Below are positions 45,180-56,885 of a stretch of DNA of 64,000 nucleotides, piece after piece. Numbering within the stretch: the stretch's first letter is position 1; every line of letters begins with the position of its first letter. The position numbers were made by a program, and so were the translations under genes. The notes below the pieces were generated by a model that ran no database searches, was not told where the DNA came from, and saw only the letters and a list, made by a program, of their open reading frames with translations. Origin of the DNA: Harmothoe impar (Eukaryota > Annelida > Polychaeta > Phyllodocida > Polynoidae); NCBI GenBank assembly GCA_947462335.1, contig OX381721.1, positions 37,846,488 through 37,910,487 on the forward strand, given 5' to 3'.

Positions 45180-45425
45180 CACTCACCCCCCCTCCTCCCT
45201 CCATGCTCCTGAATCTTGCTGTTTATGCTTCCTACCAAAAAACCTGACCCTGAATTAGTCTGCTGTTTCCTCGTGCCTCGTCGCCCAACATGCCCCAATC
45301 CACCTGCCCTTAATAGCCATTTATCCTTTCTGTTGTGTGTACTGGCATGTGTGGAATGTGATTTAAGGCAGCTGGTTGAGTGTGCATTGAATGCTAACCA
45401 AGGAAGGTTTCATCAATGGTTATGA
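45180..45425 (+). repeat. diverged single-unit relative of the minisatellite locus
   Basis: It contains CTCGTCGCCCAACATGCCCC, one GTGTGTACTGGCATGTGTGG unit remnant and GATTTAAGGCAGCTGGTTGA followed by GTGCATTGAATGCTAACCA. This matches the left flank, unit and right flank of the arrays in order, but with no tandem expansion. It may represent the pre-expansion state or a decayed copy. Confidence 0.65.
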
Positions 45426-47786
45426 TCAGTCTGTAAGTCCTCCTTATATTAGCATGAGTGGCTGTGGTAGGATAACAACTAGCTTCTGTTGAACTCCTGG
45501 CTTTCCAAATCTTTTTAATTTTTACATCAAAAAAGCATTTTGTTGCATCATCTTTTGCCATAATAAGGAGCCATAGAGAAATGTTATTTAATGTGTTTTT
45601 TTTAGTGGGATTAGCTAAAGTTGGGTCCCTACCCTTAGGTGAAAGTCACAAAATCTCGGTCTCCTGTTTCAAATCAAAAACCCATAAAGAAGAGATGCAT
45701 GAGAGTAAATACCATCTACTGCCTCGATTTCCTTCAACTTCTTTGTGCTGTACATAAATGGCTAAGGAGCTGTCATATCTACACACTGACTGTTGCTACC
45801 CGGCATCAAAATCTACTCCTTTAAAGCGGATACTCTACAACCTCTTCATGTGCAATAAGGTGCTCTCTTTGTTGCTAGCAGCAATGCCTGCTTGCTTTAA
45901 GTTGTTTCTTCAGATTGGCCTTCTGCATCTCACTATCTAACACATCCCTGGGTTTCAGAATAAAACACTCAGCTTTCACTGTAACCTGAATGACCTAGTT
46001 TGTGGGACTGTGTAGTAGAAAATGTGAAGTATGAACGGCACATAATAATTGAAATTCGGACATCATCTTCCACTGACAAGCATGGTATATGTCCATAGGT
46101 ATTTAATATTGTTGTCTAAAAGCCTTCAAAAACCTTAAAAGTCCATCTGTATATATAATGATAATGCACATGTGAAGCTCAAACTCAGAATCACTTCTTG
46201 TCATGACCCATTGTTGTCGCCATACATTTTGTTCAAATAATCAACCCTTAGGTCAGACATAAGTGCACTTTTCTCCAAGGCCCTGGCTTGAGAGACAAAA
46301 CAGGTTACTGGCTTTTTTAGCTAAATAACCTGGGCAGTTGGTAAATTACAAATAATGACTCCTGCCACCTAGATGCATTAATAATTATACAATTGTCTCC
46401 CGAAAAGAACATGGGCCTAATCTGAGAACCAGGTCTTAAAATGAGCTGGCCAGCATGTTAAAATATGTTGAAAAAACTAGTCAGATTTTGAGTGAAACCC
46501 CATGTTTATCATGCTGTTCAATGATTTAGTGGGATGTTCAATCCTCGCAACAGATGGTACATTGCATAGTTCAAGGGAGGACATCTTTTTAATATCCCGG
46601 CCTCCTTTCCTTGCCGATCAGAACAATTTCAGCTATAAAATACACCTCAGGCAATAAGGCACTTGTTGAGGCCACCATCTTGGAAGCAAATCATGACATG
46701 GTGTGAGGGTCGTTAACGCCCTAATTGACATGCATTAGGGAAGGCTGGTAACAGAAGTGGCCTGAAAAATAGTGTATTATCATGCAAATTGTCTCTTTTG
46801 TCTTTCTAGACTAATTGGCACTGTCTCTATATATATTCACGATTCCTATCCATAGTGGACCTGTATCTAATATGATATACCCCAGTATTCTACTGCCACT
46901 CTACCTTGAACTCAGCACTTAGTACCAATTTTGTTCCCTCTAGTACGCTACTGAAGCAAGGCCAGACAAAATAAGTGATAAGACTTAAGCATACCTGCAC
47001 CAGCACCTTGGTCCTTCCTACCTCCAGAATTAGAAGTGACATAAATCATCATGGCAAATGACACAGTACTCTGAAAGCTCACCTGCATATGTATCTTTGA
47101 GACACACACATAAATCTAGCCATTTAATTCTGGCGTGCCTGGTCTAACCTTTAATGCAGCAATTAATAACTTATCATTTCCTTCCTGTGCCTCCCTCCAG
47201 TCTTTGTTCCCCTCCCCCTATCTGTCCTGTAGAAGGACTGTGAATATTGAAAGTTGCAATAGATAATCTGAAGCATCTGTCTTTAAAATTAGTGTCCGCT
47301 TGCCCGAGTGGCTAGTCCTTACATACCTTGTGTTATTCCATTCATCTTCAGTTATTGTGATGGCTATTGACATTGGATGTATCTGCCTTGCATTGCAATG
47401 TTGTGGGCGTTAGATGAAGAGGCAGGAAAACCTAAAACAGTAACTATTTCTCAGATGCAGCTCATGTTGCCAGGTCTTTGTACAGAACCCTGAAAGATGT
47501 TCCGGATGACAACAAGGGAGGCTGGAACTAGATACGTCACCTGCTCTGACATTTCTCCCCTGTACCCAACACTATTAACTATCCTTTACATGATATCATT
47601 CAGAGGTGCCTTTTGATTAAGTACCTAGCTAAAACCCAGATAAAAGGTACACTGTACAATGGTATGGTATACATGAACATACAGGACCCCTGTCCTCTCC
47701 TGCTCCTGCCCCATGAGGGGCTCGAGCCCACACCCAAAACTTCAAACAAGATAAAGCTGAAAAAGTGTGATCAATGAACTGAAACC

Positions 47787-47959
47787 TGTGCCTATACATG
47801 AATAAAAATCAAGATGTGCGTCACAGCGACACGGGTGTTTTAAAAGTTGACAGAGGCAACACAGGCCTTTTGAAAATCGACGGACATCGACACGGCTCTT
47901 TTGCTTAAAATTGACACGGAGACATGGTCAAAAACTGTGGGGACCCATATAGAGGCACA
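47787..47959. mobile_element. MITE with TGTGCCT..AGGCACA termini, unit 3 boundary
   Basis: This is the same family and same place as 29173-29393, with TGTGCCTATACATG and CATATAGAGGCACA ends and an internal deletion. Presence at the same position in two units shows it was inserted before those units were duplicated. Confidence 0.65.
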
Positions 47960-50741
47960 TAACTCTTCAGCCAGAGTCTCAGCAAACTGTCCATGCAGAA
48001 TTGGGGGGGGGGGGCTTTCCTTATTCTGCACATCCCTGTGTCTCCTCTTTAATTTAGTTTTTCTCACCTTCTCTCTGAAGTACCAGGTACAAAGCCTCTT
48101 GCTATACTGAGTTTCTGAATCCCGTAGTTTCTGTTAATTAATCCTGCCCCTCAAAAAGAGAGGAGCTGTGAAGGGACTGCTAAGTGTAGGACATGAAAAG
48201 GAAGTTAGCCTTTACATCTTGGTACACACTAACCTAATCCCCCTTTGTATACAGCCTTTGTTTTAGAAAAGACTATGAGCTGTACCTGCTTACGACATGG
48301 GTAAAGACTCTGGAACACAAACTGGAAAATACAATTTGATAGTGTACACCGCAGGCAGTTACATTGATGATTTCATAGTGACCATGTCCATACATGTCAG
48401 AGTGTCTATATTTGGCTTCAGATCATGAATATTCATTGTTTGCCAATAACTGGCAGGTTAGAGTGGAATTGGCATTCATGTTGCTGCATACTTAGACGTA
48501 AACAGACATTAGATGAGACATTAGATGAGTGGTCTACTGTAGGTTGACAGAATTGTACTTCCATGCTGAGCTACTGTATTTATAGGCTGTACAATAAGGT
48601 AATGGTTATATCATAATGTTTAATGCCACTTCTTAGGGCTTCTAAAGAAGCCATAAAGTGCCCTCCCAAATAGTGCTTGACATTTCACTCATAGCAGCTC
48701 TTGAATGAATGCATTATACGGTAAATTGCTTTCTATAGCTGAGGGATGAAGCCAAATTATATCTGACCATTACCAGATACAAATTTAAATAGTGAGAGTT
48801 AATACTCCTCAGCTGCTCCCTTTGCGATGAGACACCTGTGGTGTCAGTTAACAGCAGCCTCCTGCTACTCCACCACAATGCTGCTTGATTATTTGCAATA
48901 TGTCACTGCCACTGTCTGGGTTCCCTTTAACTCTGATCAACGAGGTCTAATGATTGTCAAGGTAACGTATCCAACCTAAGTGGAACTGACTTAACCTTGA
49001 AACATAGATGCCAAGCTAAATATTTTATATGTTGCCAAAACAATGCGTATACATTCCTGTACAACAGCTAGTTTCTCTTTTTTCCTAAGGCCGATGTTAC
49101 CTGATATCAAAATGTGTAATCTGTAAATGGAGATGAGACTTTTGTACAATATCCCACCTTAACTATCTCTTCCCCTGGGTCTGCACGTACATTTATAATT
49201 TAGAAAGGTGCATTATATGGCATGGGAATTTACAAAGATTATTATATGAAAGATTCCCTGCTCCCTCATTACCCTAACTTGTGTAAAATATTGGAGGCCC
49301 TTTAGCAGAAACTAAAATCATGAGTACACTTTGGTTAGATATATATGATTTGAGCTGGTAGCATCGCTTGATGGTTGTGGAAACAATTTGATAAATCCAA
49401 TGGCTGGATTCAGGTTCACCTGTACCTGCACCTTACTAGATATATGTGCCTCTACTGGAAGCAAGATGGGTGAGTGAATGATAAACCATCTTTGTGTCTT
49501 CATGCCTCCAGGGTAGGACCTGCTTATATCACACTACAGGTGTGTAGTATATGAGACTTCTCCAAGGTCATGAGGTAGGCAGTAGTAGAAAAGGCATTAA
49601 AAGTGGTGCTAACCCACACCTGTGGCCACACAACAGAAGGGGAGAGTTAGACCTTTAGTGCCTGGGGAAATATCCAAGATTATCCAGTGTGTTATATACT
49701 AGTTTATCTATGTGAAGGTGAATCACCCATATAAGTTCCAACTGAGGATTGGATCTGCTTTTTTAACTATACATTCATGAATTAGTCATACTAAAATGCT
49801 CTAAAGGGGTTAAGATACCTGTAGAGTTCATAAGGGGTAACAGGAGAATCCATAGCTTCCCTTCCCCACACCTGGGTCTGCCTTGTGGCAAATATCACAC
49901 ACAGGGGGTGACACTAGCAGTTGCTATCAGACAAGCCAGCTTCCCATTGGATAAGCTGGATGCATGGTCCTGTCCATTGGCAAATGCAGCGCCACCTGTG
50001 GTGGAGGCTGTTTTTAGGGTGTGTGCATGTCAATTCATTTGAATTCTACTTTTAATGTTTATTTTATGAGCAACCATTTCTGAACTTCTTCTTTTTTTCT
50101 GTTATTAATACAGAGCAGATTTAACTGGCCTAACATTTTGTGGAAACTTTGGGGAAAAAAAGAGCCTGTCATCTTGAACCCAGGTGCTCTGATCATTTCC
50201 CTTTTCTCATTAGTTCCCTCTGCTGAGGCTTGACACAGACTCATTTTCTAACTTATTATGTGTGACACCTTCCTTGTAGCTATAGGTTTTCTGATTATCC
50301 CGGCTGGCTGCGTAGGGGTGTGTCTTCAATGACTGGTAATCCATAACACTATTGGAGCAATGAGGGACGCCGTGCAGCATATCAACACCCAGCACTGGCC
50401 CAGGCAGGATGTTGTGTGACTTTTTTTTATTTTGGCCACTTGAAAGTTACATTTTGCTAAAATGCTACCTACTTGAGAATAATAGGTACCAACACTTATC
50501 TAGTTATAATATCCTGTAAATTTCTTGTCAAATAGCCGTTCTAAAAACATCTTGATTGTGTGATTCTGACATATTTTAAAGCCATATGGGCAAAAGCATG
50601 GCCAGTAATCTATTCTGCAATGATCGTGATCCACCTTAACTCTTGCTATTTATGATTGGTAATATGAACCATGTCCCTCAATTTGTCTACCTTCCCTCAT
50701 GCCTCATCACCCAACCTGCCTCCCGCCTCCTCTCCCCTAAG

Positions 50742-51087
50742 TCCCAGCCTTTGGTTACCCTCCCTGCTCCCTGCTATGTGTACTTGGAGGTGTTGGAGTC
50801 CCAGCCTCTGGATACCCTCCCTGCTCCCTGCTATGTGGACTGGGGGGTGTTGGAGTCCCAGCTTCCAGATACCCTCTCTGCTCCCTGCTATGTGGACTGG
50901 GAGGTGTTGGAGTCCCAGCCTCTGGATACCCTCCCTGCTCCCTGCTATGTGGAATGGGAGGTGTTGGAGTCCCAGCCTCTGGACACCCCCCCCTGCTCCC
51001 TGCTATGTGTACTGGGAGGTGTTGGAGTCCCAGCCTCTGGACACCCTCCCTGCCCCCTGCTATGTGTACTGGAGGTGTTGGGGGTGA
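50742..51087 (+). repeat. 57-bp minisatellite, unit 3 array, about 6 copies
   Basis: It has the same unit and flanks as the other arrays, with GCTTCCAGATACC and TGGAATGGG variants. The right flank is shortened after GGCGGAACACAT compared with units 1, 2 and 4. Confidence 0.92.
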
Positions 51088-51931
51088 TGTAAGGCAGCTG
51101 GTTCTGTATGCACTGAATGCTTACAGAGGCGGAACACATGAAGTACTAAGTTATAGTTTATGTTTCAGAACAAAACTAAGAAGGGGGACATTTGATTGAT
51201 ACATGTATACTGATGTCATTTCTATAGTAGCAAATTATATTTTCACCATTGCAGTTGACAATGTAGGTGCAACTCTGATGTGAGGAGTAACGTTGCAGAT
51301 TATCTAGGACTTTTAACTTCTAGATAACATATATAGTTTAACTTCGGGCTCTGCTATCTTTTCAATATAGCAATAATGGCCAGATTTGTATTACGGTGCT
51401 GGAAAAGACAGTGTTTATATGACCAAGAATAATGCATCATGGAAATGCCTCAACATGTCGCAAATTGTGTTGCATTGGCGTAATATTTTCAATCTCCAAC
51501 TCCGAGTTTAAGGTAGGAATTGTGATGGGGCCTACTTGGGGCACAGACCATCGCAGCAACCTGCTTTAGGAGTAGTTCTAAACATATTCCTCAATTACCA
51601 TAGAGTTCTGTGTATACTAGATATGATGAATGCTCCAAGCTGTCCTCCCAGAAATTTGTTTTCAACTACAAAGTAGTGAAGTATTGGCTGCCTGCTGTGT
51701 GGTGGCTGACATAGTACTCTAAGGCAGGCTTTAGTGATTTACTGCCCCACCACAGTAATTACATATATACATGAGGGCATCCAGGGGCTGCACCTGACAG
51801 CTTACAAAGTGGCCCTTAAGTGGTCTTATAGATGGGAGGTTACCTTCACTATGTGAATAGTCTTATATACCAGTTCCTCTGTGCTGCTGATATCACAGAT
51901 TAATCATGCAATGTCCTAAAAACTGACCTTA

Positions 51932-52105
51932 GGGAGTGGTCATTTTTCAACAACAGCCCTGGGAGGGTGTTGCTAGAATTGCTTTGGGGACCAAAATAAT
52001 TTGAACCCCTTGAAGGGGGAGGGGACCAAAATAATTGCTCTCCTTTTTAGGGGGGGGGACCTAAATGTTTTTGACCCGCTCTGTTGTTAAAAAATGACCA
52101 CTTCC
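51932..52105. mobile_element. Harbinger-like MITE, TTA target duplication, with empty sites
   Basis: The 174-bp element starts GGGAGTGGTCATTTTTCAAC and ends GTTAAAAAATGACCACTTCC, with TTA on each side (51929-51931, 52106-52108). Unit 1 reads CTGACCTTACATTTGGT without it (27238), an exact empty site; units 2 and 4 also lack it. The ends match 10122-10347. The interior has GGGGACCAAAATAATT repeats and no gene. Confidence 0.85.
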
Positions 52106-52799
52106 TTACATTTGGTGGTAAAGTGTCTGTAGGGATTTAGGAGCTATATCAATAAATATTTCTGTTGCTCTTTGTATAGTATTTGCAGGAAAATCAACTG
52201 ACCTCATTCCCATCCAAATCATGAAATTCATACTTACCTTTATTCCAATTTCATACAGAGAAACATTATCTTTAATTCACTACAAGGTATATATGAATAG
52301 CATTCTCTTTTTAGCATTGAACTGGCTTGATTCGTTTATGATTGGAACCAACATGACTTGTAGATATGTATCCATAATCATACAAAGGGTAAATGGAGGT
52401 GGGGTCTTTGCTTTAACTAAATTGAGTCAGTTGTAAACTCATCGTTAGATCTTGATTCATTTTGATGACAGAAGTCAACTCGCAATGAAAATCAGTTTGC
52501 TTAGTTGTGTGATACATCTCCTGAGCTAGGAAGGTGGGAAGCTAAACAGGAAATATTAACAGGGGATATTAACAGTTGGTGTAACGCTTCACTGGTGTAA
52601 CGTATGCACTACCTACAGCACACTAAGGTGTGTGGTGTATGAGGCATCTGTCTGCTCATGGAGAAGGCTGCAGTAAAAGAGGCAGTGAAGATGGTGATAA
52701 CCCTCACCTGTAGGTACTAAGTTGGTTATTTATTTATAGTGAATGGAGGGGTTGAGTCTTTCAGCCATTTGGGGGGGGGGGTTATCTAGAGTAGCCAGT

Positions 52800-53811
52800 G
52801 TGTATTATATAATTATATATATACAATAAATGTCTCCCTTGAAGTGAATCCAGATATTTAAAATAAATTAAACTATTTGAGTTTTAATATTTCATTTGTG
52901 TATATAAGGTAAGACTTTTATGCCGTTACTTCCAATTGCTGTCAATCATTATTTGATTGATCATCTACATCTCAAAGACACTATTTACACACATATAGAC
53001 AAAACTGCAAGCCATGGACATACATGCACATCATATTTCACGACTTGAAGCTGGATCATATCACACAATGCCAAAGGCTGAGTGTGTTGACCCATCTTCA
53101 AGGACTGAGATATGATGTGCATTTATGTTAATGAGTGGGGTTTTGTGTTCATTTGATGGTTTTGTGTCTATTACATGGCCAAATTTGGAGGCCATGGAGT
53201 ATGGCTACACCGTACTCCATGGGAGCATGGAGTAAGGAGGTCTCATAGGCTTAGCATAAAGAATGCCATACCACCATGTTATAAAAAAAACTAAGAACCA
53301 TTGTAGGTTAGTCCTTGTTAGGTCTGTACCAAAAGGTTGTGGTGGTAAGTTAGGAGAGGCTAATCTACAGGTCTTCCCCTCCCCACACCTGAGTCTGCCT
53401 CGTGACCATAAGTAGACAGAGCACAGCCAATTTTTTTTATCTGATTTCAATAAAATAAGATAAATAAACTCGCCGGGCAGACAAATGACTAGTTTTAGGA
53501 AATTCTTTTTTCCTTAGAACTAGTCCTTTGTCCGCCGGGCGGGTTTATTCATCTTATTTTAGTGACATCAAAAAATATATTTTGGCTGCTTAAGTGGTGA
53601 TAGAAGCAGCTCCTTTAGACAAAACTGTTTATTATAACTCTCATTATAGCCGTAGCCCAGACTCTGGTTGTATGTATTAACATACAATACTAATAATACC
53701 TTTATACAAATCTTAAAAACAAACACACAGATGACACGGTATTGGAGCAGATCATGTACAGCAGTCTACCTTGTGGCCATCAATAGACAGATATTTGTGA
53801 CAGTAGCATTT
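52800..53811. other. AT-rich non-coding segment of unit 3
   Basis: It has no recognised gene and no match to units 1 or 2 at this place. It holds a 10-bp-arm hairpin near 53192-53222 (CCATGGAGTA / TACTCCATGG) and the foldback below. Confidence 0.4.
53452..53560. mobile_element. hairpin foldback MITE, about 50-bp arms
   Basis: The left arm AAAATAAGATAAATAAACTC, CGCCGGGCAGACAAATGACT, AGTTTTAGGAAA is matched in reverse by TTTCCTTAGAACTAGTCCTT, TGTCCGCCGGGCGGGTTTAT, TCATCTTATTTT. The gap between the arms is only about 6 nt. Arms differ at a few positions. There is no coding capacity and the target duplication is unclear. Confidence 0.75.
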
Positions 53812-55627
53812 TTTTTTGTTTAAATCAAATTTATTCATTCACATGATATTCGATAAATTTGTTCCTCGTAGTAGTACAGGTTTCTCTAGGCAATGTCGTA
53901 TACAATTATGATAGTTATATATAAGTAATATAATTATAATGTAGATGGACATGTGTCCTTTTAGAATAATGCTGCTATATTATAGTTCTTCTTCGTAGAA
54001 TAATCTACTTTATCATAGACTGCTTTTGCCACAGCCTGTCTATGCTGGTGAAAACACATTAATGAGAGTTTGATGAGTTGAGCAAGCTTGAGCTACTGTG
54101 GGTCTATTAACCAGTCAAAAATGGGCTACCAGGGGCCGATAATGGGGCCAGTGCTAAGTACCTCACTAGGCATGACGGGGCTATGTAATGATTATCATTA
54201 CAACTTACTCAGGTTGGGAGGATACTAACTACCAAGCCAACCGTTTGTACCATTCCAGCAGGCCTGACTAGGGTCGGCAGATGGCCAATGTCATAATTAG
54301 GGCTCATGTTTGGGTGGGTCTAAGGGGGTAGTTCTATATAGACTTTTGAAAGCTGCAACAGAGGGTGCTTTCTGGACTTCAGGCTTTATCCTGTTCCAGA
54401 GTTTGATTCCTCTCGCGTGCGGGCCCTTTTTATACTTCTGTAGGATTGCTCTCCTGGTGGGGAATTTGATCTTTAGGTCCCCCCTTGTCCTAGGATCTGC
54501 AATGGGCCTTAGAGCAAGGCTCAGGGCCTCCTTGAACATCAGCAAGGCCAGCTGATATTCACGCCTTTTCTCCAGGTACTCTATATTGCATAGAGTATGC
54601 AACTGCTCTGTGCGGAATTTTATGTTATATTTCTGAGTGCAGACCCTGAGTGCACGATTTTGCAGTGTCTGGTATTTTGTGATCCTGGATTTCTTGCCTC
54701 CCTCAACCAAGAAACTGCAATAATCAAAGTGTGGCAGAATGGTCTGCTTGTAGACCAATAATGCAGTTTCCTCATCCATCATATCCCTCAAGTGCCTTAA
54801 CTTGAAGATATGCTGTCTCGAGGTGTTTGCAGTGTTACTGAGGTGAGTTTCAAATTTCAGCTCTCTGTCTAGAACCACTCCTAAGTATTTATACTCCTGA
54901 GGGGATTCTAGGACATTACCATCAATTTCAATCTCGTCTCTCTGAATAGCCTCAACTGCTTGTTTGCTGCCATACCAGACTACCTGAGTCTTCTTAGTGT
55001 TGATGCTCAGCCCATTGCTGGTACACCATGACACCAATCGGTCGAAATCTTGCTGCAGGAGATCCCTAGCAGTGTTTGGGGAGTTATGGCTCATGGTCAA
55101 AACTATATCATCTGCATAGAGCAACATGTCAGTGTTTCTTGATGTACCAGTCACACCATTCACATACAAAATAAACAACAGGGGACCCAAGATCGATCCC
55201 TGCAGGACACCAAAGAGAACATTCTTATTTACAGTTTTTACATTATTAAGCAGCACGGCTTGTTTCCTGTTTTGCAGATAACTCGCTACCCAGGTCAGGA
55301 GCATCCCATCTAAACCAATACTAGCTAGCTTCTCTATTAATAGAGAGTGGTGTAACGAGTCGAAGGCTTTACTGAAGTCTACATAGCAAGCGCATGTGAC
55401 TTCAGACCTGTCTCTACTCTCATATAGTCTGCTGACTAGCTTCTTGACAGCTTCCGCTGTTCCCTTCCCTTTGACAAACCCAAATTGTTTTGGTGATATT
55501 AGGCCTAGTTCAGCAGCTTTATTAGTAATAAAACTGTGTACCACCTTTTCTATCATTTTGCCAGGGGTTGGCAGGAGACTCACTGGTCTCCAGTTTGCAT
55601 CTCCACCAAGACAAGGCAGTGACTGCT
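53812..55627 (-). mobile_element. 5'-truncated L2/CR1-like non-LTR retrotransposon (element C)
   Basis: It contains the reverse transcriptase part of ORF2, a 3' UTR of about 485 bp and an A-rich 3' end on the reverse strand (forward T run at 53812-53820, preceded on the reverse strand by an AATAAA-like signal). The 5' junction is near 55625, where homology to 12725 begins. No clean target duplication was seen. It has a different lineage from elements A and B by motif sequence. Confidence 0.8.
54297..55625 (-). pseudogene. reverse transcriptase of element C (5'-truncated ORF2)
   Basis: An open frame of 428 residues from a GTG at 55583, readable about 14 codons further upstream (G-D-A-N-W-R-P-V-S-L-L). 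Motifs are F-V-K-G-K-G-T, Y-V-D-F-S-K-A-F-D (first catalytic Asp), Q-G-S-I-L-G-P-L-L-F, L-Y-A-D-D-I-V-L (catalytic pair), Y-L-G-V-V-L-D and a C-terminal R-G-D-L-K-I-K-F-P. The usual G-V-P-Q-G-S reads G-V-L-Q-G-S here, a change in a normally conserved proline. The frame has no stops, but endonuclease and N-terminal fingers are lost. Confidence 0.88.
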
Positions 55628-56885
55628 GTCAATTAATTTCTCTGGACTGATTGTTCTACTAATGATCTCCTCTAAACACCTGAGAAGTTTGGTTGAGATG
55701 TTATTGTTCAAATTTTCAAAAAGTGCAAAATTTTGGAAAAAAATAGGGATTTTCCCATAGCTGGCTATTGTTAAGGATGTCCTTTCTTCAATTGCCAATG
55801 TATCAAAGTATAGCACTATGAAGTATTGATTTTTTTTGCTTTTGTAATATCATTATGTATCAAACTTATATAGTCCCAGGTGATTAAGAAAAATTGTTGG
55901 TAGATCAAAATTGATCGAACGCAGGCTTCTACATTTACGAATGTTTTAACTGCTGCTTAGAATCACTCTTTAGGTAGCTTTAAGTCCAGTTAGTGTTATC
56001 TTAATCTCATTGGAAGATTGAAATGACATTTCTGTTTGTCGTCAATATAGTGACCAATAACGTAAAAAGGCATTGCTCTGTCAAAAGTACCTGTTCTGAC
56101 ATTAGCTGCTCCTTTTATTGACTAGAAATTAACATTCGAATTTAAAACAAAAAACATACAATAAGAGTTTGTGTATCTCTTTGAATTATACCAATTATGT
56201 TTTGGCGCTTTTTCCATCTTTAGTTTTTATATGTTGAATGGTGAATTGGGTCACAATTCTATCACCTTTTCTGAATTTAATTTCCAGTTCTCGAAAACTA
56301 ATCTGAGGATGAATTCTTGGAAAAACAGTATTTTCAAACTATTTGCAAAAAAACTCATGCACTCAAATCTAATATGGCATTAGGGTAGGATGTCATGACC
56401 GTTTTGGACACTGTTAATGTGTTCTGATCTAACAGCAATAATCTATTTTTTGGCAGATGATTACAATCTTCGAGCATCCCAAATTAGTTTCTGCCAGAAG
56501 CATTTCTCATTTCCCCCACCTAATTCTGAGGCATTTTTACTAGATTTGCTGTGACTTTAATTTCAAAGTTTAGTTTAATGGATCAGAAGTTAGACACTAC
56601 TGCTGCCATAAGATAAACGAATAAAATCCTCTCACTCCCGCCGCTCAGGGAGATTTCCAAGTGTCATGTTTGACTGCTTGTATTCCCCTTACAATCTGCC
56701 CTCGTGGCAATAGAAATAATAATTTTCCATTTTATTCTTTTTGAAGTCTTCCTTGGAGGTATATAATTTGGGATTACCTCTTATAACTTGCTTTCAGTCT
56801 GTGTTATATGACTGATTTTCAAAAGTCCCTTATGTTTGATTTGTGTCATGGGAAGATATAATGTGGATAGTGTAGGATATTATGA
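55628..56885 (+). repeat. segment homologous to 12720-13970
   Basis: It is collinear with the earlier copy from TCTCTGGACTGATTG to CATTACTCGTGCC, with small indels such as an extra GACTGCTTGTATTCCCC piece near 56671. It is the counterpart that shows the region before element B belongs to the tandem array. Confidence 0.8.

Larger units (their letters stand above)
29391..47957 (+). repeat. tandem unit 2 (8.5 kb plus a 10.1-kb insertion)
   Basis: It repeats the landmarks of unit 1 in order: AACTCTTCAGCCAGAGTCTC (29396), a hairpin repeat (30898), the minisatellite (42200), the GGGGCTGCACCCGACAGC block (43556), and the segment matching 27400-29200 (about 46010-47780, including GTCCGCTTGCCCGAGTGG near 47294). 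The 10.1-kb TIR element interrupts it just before the minisatellite. Between 44000 and 46000 it keeps sequence that unit 1 has lost. No protein-coding gene was recognised. Confidence 0.85.
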
